From contig CAWUER010000527.1 of the NCBI GenBank assembly GCA_963921195.1, positions 124,001 to 188,000 of the forward strand: a stretch of 64,000 nucleotides of DNA. Reading direction: 5' to 3'. The DNA is from Pegoplata infirma. Taxonomy: Eukaryota; Arthropoda; Insecta; Diptera; Anthomyiidae. The stretch's first letter is position 1. Each line of letters opens with the position of its first letter. Of the stretch, positions 55,761 through 64,000 are shown piece by piece. The notes below the pieces were generated by a model. That model searched no databases and was not told where the DNA came from. It worked only from the letters and a program-made list of their open reading frames with translations. The position numbers and the translations under genes are program-made.

Positions 55761-56544
55761 CACTGTATTGGCAAGAGTTTGCAAATAAAAGAGATATTTC
55801 TTAATCGCGGCTACGATAAAAAAGTCGCAGTTAATTGCGATTATCGATTAATCAATTTTTTTAAAAATTCCAGTTTTAATAGCTTTAAAAAAAACGTTTA
55901 AAATTTACATTTTAGAACGTACGAAAATTAATATTTTTAAGAAATAAAATTAAAAACTTTCAAACATTTCCAGTAAAAATAATTCAAGATTTTGGCACCA
56001 CAGTTTCTTTTTTTAGTATATCATTACGAATCGAAAGAACGTTCGATCGCCTATGAGAATTTTTTGTTAAGATTTTTTTTAAAACTCGTAATTGAAATTC
56101 TTTGTTGATAAAATTTCGCATATAATTTAATTTTTGACATGTTTAACACTTTTTAAATGATTAAATTTTTTTTTTTGGAAAAAAATGCAAGAATTTCTTG
56201 AATCTTTATTGCGCTTAAATATACTCTACAAAGAGTGCTTTAAAATGTGACTGGTTTGGATTCGCTCTTTGGATCGTGATCCCATTCCAAAAGCAGCTTT
56301 CAGTTCATCAAAATTTCAGCGGGGTCGTGTCGTAATACCTGCCGATGCCCAGATAAGAGCTAATTGTGAGGAAATTTATTAAAAAAGTTTACAAGGCGTC
56401 ATTTTTCGGCAACCAGCGGTCAAAGTATGAAAAAATTAAATTTTTTGACAAAATTTCGTGTCCAAATTTTTTAACCAAAACCGGTCAAAGCTTTTTGAGT
56501 ATATTTAAAAAACAAAACTAAACTTTAAAACTTACTAACAAGGC
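55761..56544. other. Unassigned sequence
   Basis: AT-rich, with no supported feature. Confidence 0.3.
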
Positions 56545-56798
56545 AAGTCTCCCTGGAGTCACCCGCCGATCTTTATGGAATTGGTTTCATTTTGTAGAGC
56601 ATGAAAAATAAAGGGACACGTATTTTTTTATAGCGGCCCAAATTCATACTTTGGGGGTGAAAATGAGGGGAAAATACGGTAATTTTTCAGTTTTTTGCTT
56701 TTATCTCCCATATTGTGAAAAGAAACCTAGTCATGTTACATACCAAATTAAAGGTCTCTTGAAAACCTACCTTCGTGCACAAATAACGTGTTCAACCG
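56545..56798. repeat. 260-bp repeat, second copy
   Basis: Direct counterpart of 52835-53093. It runs into a T-rich array at about 56805. The 78-codon frame across this junction is not conserved in the first copy. Confidence 0.75.
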
Positions 56799-56804
56799 CG
56801 CACA

Positions 56805-57100
56805 AAAAATTTTTTTTTTCATCAATTTTTTTTATTCATAAAATTTTTTTTTTTCATAAATTTTTTTTTTTCATAAATTTTTTTTAACAATTTTTTTTCA
56901 TCAATTTTCTTTTTTTTATCAATTTTTTTTTATAATTTTTTTTTTAATCAATTTTTTTTTTTTCATCAATTTTTTTTTTATAAATTTTTTTTTCATCAAT
57001 TTTTTTCACCAATTTTTTTTTTATCAATTTTTTTTTTTTATCAATTTTTTTTTTTATCAAATTTTTTGTTCATCAATTTTTTTTTTTTCATTATATAATA
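56805..57100. repeat. T-rich TTTTTTTCATCAA array
   Basis: Same simple family as 1801-2070 and 34380-34600. It is followed by a family-B start-like motif (AAGTGAGAGTCTTAAATTC, 57198-57216). Confidence 0.8.
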
Positions 57101-57244
57101 TCAAATCAAATATTTTGTTTTTTGTGAAAAAAATCATTTTTTTCCATTTTTTTTACCAAAAAAATGTTCCATTTGTTTAACAAATGTACAAAAAGCAAGT
57201 GAGAGTCTTAAATTCTTCTTTTATACTCTCCAAAATGTAAAAAC

Positions 57245-57735
57245 ACTTTTTTCCATTAAGTAATACACTCATTTACTAAATTTACAGCTGTTTTGGTTTG
57301 GACTTAATCTTAATGGATGTGTGTTAGAAATGGATCAATAACAACGCCCGACAAAAATTAAAAAAAAGTCGTTAGTAAAACTGCATTTGCTGTTTTTTTT
57401 TCGTGATCTTGTTTTCTTTTAAAAGGAGTTCAAAGTTTTAGAGGATTAAATTTTATAAAATATTTTTTTAGTATTTGTACTTATCCTTGGATTCCACTAG
57501 TAATAGCAAATGAAAGAGGAGGATCTCGCTTAATTATCCTATTTTATTATTTTTATATATCAGGAAAGAGGAGGTAAGTTACGTCCTTTCAAAAATTAAT
57601 CCTTCAATCTCATTCAAAATTTTCAATAAAATACTTTGATAAAGTTTTCAAATGACTAGGACAAGACAAATATTTTACAAAATGTATCCTTTAAAAATTG
57701 TAAGTCAATTTAGAAGGAAACAGGGTCAGGAAATA
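57245..57735. other. Unassigned sequence
   Basis: No repeat arms or coding region recognised. Confidence 0.3.
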
Positions 57736-57738
57736 AAC

Positions 57739-58549
57739 AAGTAAGAAATTATAGTCGGTCAAGACCGACCATATAATACCCTCCACCTGTGTGTCCCGGA
57801 AAATGTGTGCCAAGTTCAAACATACACTGATTGGATCTATCTTTTTTCATATCTTTAATAAGTTTAAAACACACTCACAAACCAAATTTGAGTGAAATAG
57901 GTCAATAAACCGCTTTAACTGAATATCGGCCAAAATTTTAATATGGGGCCTTGGTCCAAAAAAGGTGGTTCGATTATAATCAGATTTGATTAGGTTATTA
58001 AAGTACGCGTTAAACACACACAAACAAAATTTTAATAAAAAATGTTCTATATTCATGAAATTTGAGAGATTTATGGGAATATCGGGAAGGTGGTTTGTAT
58101 GGGGCCTACAAGAAGAACTGGTCCGATTTTTTTGAAATTTGGAATGGTCGTTACTGAATGCAAAATAGGTTTACGGTTAGAAGTGTCGCTTGAGCCAAAA
58201 TTGAGCCCCCTTTGTATGGGGGAGAGGTCTAAACATGGACTAATTTTCTCCATTTTCAATAGGCTTCGTCCTTAGGACATAGGAAGCTTAAGTTTCAAAT
58301 TTTAGACAAATCGATTGATAATTGCGACCTGTATCGTGTTTACAACGTTTACATGGACGGACGGACAGACAGACGGACAGACAGACGGATGGACGGATGG
58401 ACGAACGGACATCGCTAGAATGACTTAAAAAGTTATTCTGAGTCGATCGGTATACCTAAAAGTGGGTCTAGGACCAATATTTCGGGTACTTACAAACATT
58501 AGCACAAAGTCATTATACCCTGTACCACAGAGTGGTGTAGGGTATAAAA
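57739..58549 (+). mobile_element. Family-D element (TATACCCTCC-like ends)
   Basis: Begins AACAAGTAAGAAATTATAG with TCGGTCAAGACCGACCA and AATACCCTCCACC, and ends CAGAGTGGTGTAGGGTATAAAAA. The interior has a GGACGGACAGACAGACGG tract (58356-58412) and TCGGTATACCTAAAAGTGGG. The architecture parallels families A and B, but the sequence differs. A fragment lies at 14775-14875. There is no shared protein frame; frames at 57847-58275 are shadows. Confidence 0.7.
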
Positions 58550-58618
58550 ACTGGAAATGCAGTTTTACTCCATTTGATCTCTACTGTCAGACGTATATCA
58601 TCCGGTTTGTGTTTAATA

Positions 58619-60368
58619 CCCAGCAAAACTTAGATTACCAAATATGGTATAAAATAAGGTATAGGATCTCTTATTTTATACATTGCAGCATTGATGATTT
58701 TAACAGGCGATGAGACTCAAAGTAATGCATCCACATTATCACAAAGAATACCAGTAAGGTATAAAATAAGTCATAAATTTATAACGAAGAATACGAGTAA
58801 GGTGTAAAATATATGATATTTTATAGGTTACGAGAAATGAAATAATATAGCATACCAGAAGATAATATATAAGGTGTTACACGCAGAGAAAAAATATGGT
58901 TGCGACATGATCATGGCAACTATACTATGATCTATAAACCCAGTTATGATTGCAGCAATCAAGTTATTGTTTTTAAAATTGTATTTAAACATTTATATGG
59001 TTGTTTTAGACATTAAATAGTCGCTTCAATCATGATAAAATAATTGTTACATCCAAAAGTACAATATGGTTGTTCTAACAATGTTATAGTTAATTATATT
59101 CTCGACACACCAAAAATTTGAACATAATATGATTATAACAATCATTAGATAATCACAACTTAATGAGAATTGATTTTGCAAACATTGTCAGGTTTATTCA
59201 TCAGTTTAGTGTTTTGCCAGCAAGCAGTTAGTCGCAAAGACGCCACTTACAATTAGTTATTTAAAAAATTGGATCAACGCAGAAGGAAATGAAATACAAA
59301 AATCTACTTAAATTAATTTAATTATTGTGCAGTTCAAAAATAACTTTCCATTTTAAATAAAAACTTCATATCGAAAATATTAAAGTGTTTTTTGTGCATT
59401 TTTTTTCTTACTGAATGTGTTATAATTGCTGACAATAATTTTAATTTTGTAACAAATATGTTATGATTGCAGCAAATATGTTATGATTTTGTCAATAACT
59501 TTATGGTTTATTCAATCATTTAATGTTAGCTAACAAAAATGTTATCGTTGATGATTTTTTTTTTTAGAAAAATGCCATAAGTTTATTGCACATCATTGAT
59601 GTAAAACGCAGGTTGCCACTTAATTGAACCAAAATTAATAAAAATGGTTTCATATTTATAAAAACAACATTCAAAAACAAAAAATAAATTATTGGTGTGA
59701 ACTTTATAAAAAAAAGTAATGAAGAATTTCTACAAATGTGTGGTATTAAAGCATAATATATTTTCTCGATTAAAAAAAAATATATATATTAAACTGGAAT
59801 CATATTATAACAATTTTATAACATTTAGGCCATTATTGCCGCAATCATATAATGATTAACATTCCTTGTTGCCGTCAATCATATTAACATTATTGTTACA
59901 ATCATATTCCCAATCATAATATGACGCTCTTAAATCATGATCACCGCAACCATGTTTTTTTTCTGCGTGTACGAGTAGTGAAAAAGTGTAAGTAGGTAAA
60001 ATATGCTCGTGAGTGTGTGTCGTTAGAAATTTCCTGTCGTGAGCCCATTTCTAGTTTAAACTTATGCATTTTTTTATAAAATAATTATTTTTTATGTTAT
60101 TGTAATGCATTATGCATTCAATTATAAATAATGCATTGTTTCAAACTTTCAAATAATACATAATGTAACCAAATATAAGTCATCCATGATTTATAATAAT
60201 CTTGCATTACGTAGCACATTATTAGTAATGCAGTATTTTTCACTTGAAAATAATACGTTGTGGAACAAATGTTTGGTAAGACATCATAAAATAATGCTAC
60301 AAATAAGTTATATCCATTACCTGGTAATGTGTTATACAATCATTACCTATTACCAAAGATTTGCTGGG
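58619..60368. mobile_element. TA-flanked MITE with CCCAGCAAA ends, containing another MITE
   Basis: Inverted ends CCCAGCAAA, with TA on each side (58617-58618 and 60369-60370). The symmetry extends a few bases outwards (TAATACCC / GGGTATTA). The interior has repeated GGTATAAAATAAG words on the left and ATAATGCATT words on the right. The element at 58880-59968 is nested in it. Confidence 0.6.
58880..59968. mobile_element. TA-flanked MITE with CACGCAGA ends
   Basis: Inverted ends CACGCAGAGAAAAAA..ATGGTTGCG / CGCAACCAT..TTTTTTCTGCGTG, with TA on each side (58878-58879 and 59969-59970). ATGATT, GCAATCA and TTATGATTG words are repeated in both orientations throughout the 1.1 kb. There is no transposase. 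The TA duplication suggests Tc1/mariner mobilisation. Confidence 0.75.
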
Positions 60369-60399
60369 TATTACCTGTCGGACGCTGTTTCAATCAATT

Positions 60400-61000
60400 G
60401 TGTTTCAGAAATTCTCAATTGTATCTCAGAAATTATCAATAGGTTTTCAGAATTTATCAATTGCATATCAGAAATTATCAATTGCATTTTACAAATATTA
60501 AAAATTTTTCAGAAATTATCAATTTTATTTCAGGAAATGTCAATAGTATTTCGATTATAGTATATTTGATTATATCTGAAATACAATTGACAAATTCTGA
60601 AATACAATTGATAAGTTGCGAAATACTATTGAGATTTTCTGAAATGCAATTGATAATTTCTGAAATACAATTGATAATTTCTGAAATACAATTGATAAAT
60701 TCTGAATGCAATTGATAATTTCTGAAATACAATTGATAAATTCTGAAATACTATTGACATTTCCTGAAATACAATTGATAATTTCTGAAATACATTTGAT
60801 AATTTCTGAAATACAATTGACAACTTCTAAAAAACTATTGGTAATTTCTGAAATACAATTGATAAATTCTGATAAACAATTGATAACTTCTGAAATTCAA
60901 TAGATAATTTCTAAAATACAATTGATAATTTCTGAAGTACAATTGATAATTTCTGAAAAACAATTGATAATATCTAAAACACAATTGAGAAATCCAGAAA
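60400..61000. repeat. Head-to-head 24-bp repeat array
   Basis: Roughly 25 diverged copies of a 24-bp unit TTCTGAAATACAATTGATAA(TTTC). Left of about 60560 the units run inverse (TTATCAATTGTATTTCAGAA), and to the right they run direct, making the block an inverted tandem array. Because 24 is a multiple of three, both strands show open frames with an 8-residue period (ISEIQLIN-like). These are products of the repeat, not genes. Confidence 0.85.
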
Positions 61001-61004
61001 TACT

Positions 61005-62345
61005 TGTTAAAAAAAAACTAATTTTTTTTCTATGCCAACACTTGTTTTTTATGGGCCACATAATACACTTTTATCTTCCATCTGAGGATTTCCTAATTAG
61101 AAAGAACAAAATTGTTCTAATAGTCCCACTGTTTGTCAAAATTTTTGTAAAGTCATATAAATTCTGCACTTTTCAATAACTCACCACCCAACTTGTTCTT
61201 TCACTTTATATTTTTTTTCAAACTTACTAAAACTCGTTCATTTTTTCGCGTATAAAGTTAAAAATGAAAAAAAAAAAACAAGTTAAATTGTAATACTCTT
61301 GTAAATCTTTAAGTACTTGGCCTAAGTTTCAGTTCAGGGTTATTTTCTAATATATGAATATCAACATCATGGCTAGGTTGTCGGTTGGTGGCTGGTAAGG
61401 AAGGTATCCTCAATGGTTTTACATGACTGTCATGAACTGGAAAATTAATAGTTAGAACCATAGTTCCTATTAGCGGGCAAATCTAAAAGAAATACAGTGG
61501 AACAAGTGGAAAAAAACTTTTTATTTTGGCTTTTACCAAATAGATCATATAATTTGCAACACGATTTTAAGCAGATCATCATAAACAAATAATTTAAGGA
61601 GGCTTCTTATGGGGGGTTGTTTTGGGAACTGTAGGCTGGTTAGTGGCGATAAGCCTTTTTCGGGTTTGGAACCGCCTTAAATTCATAATTCTATAATATT
61701 TAGTAATCCACAACTTTATTAAGATTCATGAATATCTCAGAGAACCCCTAAGGAAACCTTCCTTGTCGGTCTTTCAAATACAACTGCAAGTACACAATGT
61801 TTTAGCATTACAAAGTTATTCGTAGTTCTGTTTGCTAAAACCCCTTTTTTTTGGTATTATAATTTATGACAACTAAGTGTCTGACTTTTCACGTGGTAAC
61901 TTTTAACGCCTGGTATGAGTTCCTTTTTACTTTGATGATGTTGATGATGATTATGACGATGGTAATGGTGATAGCGATGATGATGTAATAACCATCTTAC
62001 ACTCATATAGACTATATTCCTTTAAAAAAAATATTTTACGTTTTCTCATAAAGGGTTGAGTGGAAATTTTGGTATTTTTCTGTAAAATTATGTTCGTTGT
62101 TTTACATACTTTTTTTTTTACATTTTCCCCCTTTATATGTTCGATCCTGTGCCACATTCTTCAATGAACCAACTACCATGATAAAGTACAAAAAGTATCC
62201 CCATGTGGCTAAAAGAAACGATAATGCTTTTTGGTACTTTATGTTTACATAAAGCTCAAAAAAATAAATATTATATTTCCAAACAACAAAAATTGTTAAA
62301 TATTTGGTTTTTCAAAAGAAAAAAATATCTAAAATGTGTCCCACC
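61005..62345. other. Unassigned sequence with a GAT microsatellite
   Basis: No repeat arms recognised, so possibly unique. 61935-61985 is an impure GATGAT/GGTGAT microsatellite. No gene supported. Confidence 0.35.
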
Positions 62346-62353
62346 AAAAAAAA

Positions 62354-62725
62354 GGCATTTTTCCTAAAAATAAAATTTCAGATTCTGAGACATTTTTCTT
62401 AAAGAAAAGCTCTCAGATTCTGAGTCATTTTTCCTTCCAAAAAATCTCCGATTCCGAGACATTTTTTCTATAGAAAAGTCTCAGATTCTTTATAGAAAAA
62501 AGTCTCAGATTCTTTATAGAAAAAGTCTCAGATTCTTTATAGAAAAAGTCTCAGACTCTGAGAAATATAATACAGAAATAATGTCTCAGAATTGGAAACT
62601 TTTTCTATACGGAAAATGTCTCGGAATCGGAGATTTCTTTGGAAGGAAAAATTACTCAGAATCTGTGAGCTTTTCTTTAAGAAAAATGTCTCAGAATCTG
62701 AGATTTTATTTTTAGGAAAAATGCC
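62354..62725. mobile_element. Fold-back unit at the edge of the satellite
   Basis: Arms 62354-62437 and 62641-62725 are inverse copies over about 84 bp (GGCATTTTTCCTAAAAATAA ... CCTTCC with its inverse). The centre is near 62540. The arms already contain GTCTCAGA/TCTGAGAC satellite words, some with sequence not found in the array (CTCCGATTCCGAG). It looks like the seed from which the array expanded. Confidence 0.7.
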
Positions 62726-64000
62726 TTAAAATCTGAGATTCTGAGACATTTTTTCTATAAAAAAAAGTCTTAGATTCTGAGACATTTTATCTGTATTATA
62801 TGTCTCAGAATCTGTGACTTTTTCTATAAAGAATCTGAGACTTTTTCTATAGAAAAAATATCCCAGAATCTGAGACTTTTTCAATAAGAAAAATGTCTCA
62901 GAATCTGAGACTTTTTCTATAAGAAAAATGTCTCAGAATCTGAGACTTTTTCTATAAGAAAAATGTCTCAGAATCTGAGACTTTTTCTATAAGAAAAATG
63001 TCTCAGAATCTGAGACTTTTTCTATAAGAAAAATGTCTCAGAATCTGAGACTTTTTCTATATAGAAAAATGTCTCAGAATCTGAGACTTTTCTATAAGAA
63101 AAATGTCTCAGAATCTGAGACTTTTTCTATAAGAAAAATGTCTCAGAATCTGAGACTTTTTCTATAAGAAAAATGTCTCAGAATCTGAGACTTTTTCTAT
63201 AAGAAAAATGTCTCAGAATCTGAGACTTTTTCTATAAGAAAAATGTCTCAGAATCTGAGACTTTTTCTATAAGAAAAATGTCTCAGAATCTGAGACTTTT
63301 TCTATAAGAAAAATGTCTCAGAATCTGAGACTTTTTCTATAAAGAAAAATGTCTCAGAATCTGAGACTTTTTCTATAAGAAAAATGTCTCAGAATCTGAG
63401 ACTTTTTCTTTAAGAAAAATGTCTCAGAATCTGAGACTTTTTCTATAAGAAAAATGTCTCAGAATCTGAGACTTTTTCTATAAGAAAAACGTCTCATAAT
63501 CTGAGACTTTTTCTATAAGAAAAAATGTCTCAGAATCTGAGACTTTTTCTATAAGAAAAATGTCTCAGAATCTGAGACTTTTTCTATAAGAAAAATGTCT
63601 CAGAATCTGAGATTTTTTCTATAAGAAAAATGTCTCAGAATCTGAGACTTTTTCTATAAGAAAAATGTCTCAGAATCTGAGACTTTTTCTATAAGAAAAA
63701 TGTCTCAGAATCTGAGACTTTTTCTATAAGAAAAATGTCTCAGAATCTGAGACTTTTTCTATAAGAAAAATGTCTCAGAATCTGAGACTTTTTCTATAAG
63801 AAAAATGTCTCAGAATCTGAGACTTTTTTCTATAAGAAAAATGTCTCAGAATCTGAGACTTTTTCTTATAGAAAAATGTCTCAGAATCTGAGACTTTTTC
63901 TATAAGAAAAATTTAAATGTCTCAGAATCTGAGACTTTTTCTATAAGAAAAATGTCTCAGAATCTGAGACTTTTTCTATAAGAAAAATGTCTCAGAATCT
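62726..64000. repeat. 35-bp satellite with fully palindromic monomer
   Basis: A degenerate start to about 62870, then about 32 nearly uniform units running off the window end. The monomer joins two dyads: GTCTCAGAATCTGAGAC (8-bp arms around one base) and TTTTTCTATAAGAAAAA (7-bp arms around three). The unit is therefore almost identical to its own inverse and differs only at the two centres. Variants include linkers at 63058, 63340 and 63410, a flipped CTTATAG linker at 63864 and a TTTAAA insertion at 63910. Since 35 is not a multiple of three, no coding role is likely. Confidence 0.93.

Noticed and set aside
62870..64000. CRISPR-like regular repeats
   Set aside because: Units are contiguous without variable spacers, no cas genes exist, and all context is eukaryotic mobile DNA. 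It is a satellite.

Overview
This window looks like AT-rich, transposon-saturated intergenic or intronic DNA from an insect, most likely a higher (calyptrate-type) fly. That placement is an inference. It rests on an LTR element primed by insect-type tRNA-Lys(CUU), TATCGATA (DRE) motifs in its LTRs, and many copies of short elements that end in TATACCCTCC / GGAGGGTATAAAA and carry GACAGACGGACGG tracts. I could not support any host protein-coding gene. Almost all annotatable sequence is mobile or repetitive DNA, and much of it is inverted-repeat (fold-back) DNA.

Layout. 1-11 kb: a fold-back element (269-1615), a hAT-type MITE with a perfect 8-bp target duplication (2366-3195), A/T-rich GATGAAAA arrays, a TA-flanked MITE carrying a 22-bp palindromic array and a tRNA-like sequence (4673-5322), and a tandem of three family-A elements (8263-10131). 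11.8-16.9 kb: a nest in which a fold-back host is split by a hAT-type element (12187-15037), itself holding a Tc1-like palindrome with transposase remnants (12914-14546); next to it is an element with a TTA duplication (15390-16663). 18.2-21 kb: a large CCCAGTTGGC fold-back. 21-25.9 kb: repeat fragments and a 165-bp perfect inverted-repeat MITE. 26-29.7 kb: a 3.8-kb fold-back with TAA duplications and nested GAGGCATTCC elements. 31-41 kb: at least five more fold-backs, several inserted into the same TATACCCTCC family.

41.5-52.2 kb: the only gene-rich unit, a 10.66-kb Ty3/Gypsy-type LTR retrotransposon on the minus strand. It has 2149-bp LTRs that look identical, a CCGG target duplication and an 18-nt tRNA-Lys primer site. 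It encodes gag and an intact protease-reverse transcriptase-RNase H-integrase pol, with no env. Gag and pol are joined by a textbook -1 frameshift signal: GGGAAAC, an 8-nt spacer and a 10-bp hairpin whose loop holds the gag stop. Gag is split by a 920-bp 5'-truncated LINE tail flanked by 14-bp target duplications. The stack is therefore LINE in LTR element in MITE-like element.

52-64 kb: more repeats, two nested TA-flanked MITEs (58619-60368 and 58880-59968), an inverted 24-bp array (60.4-61.0 kb), and from 62.35 kb to the window end a 35-bp satellite whose monomer is two palindromes back to back. That satellite appears to have grown from a fold-back element still visible at its left edge.
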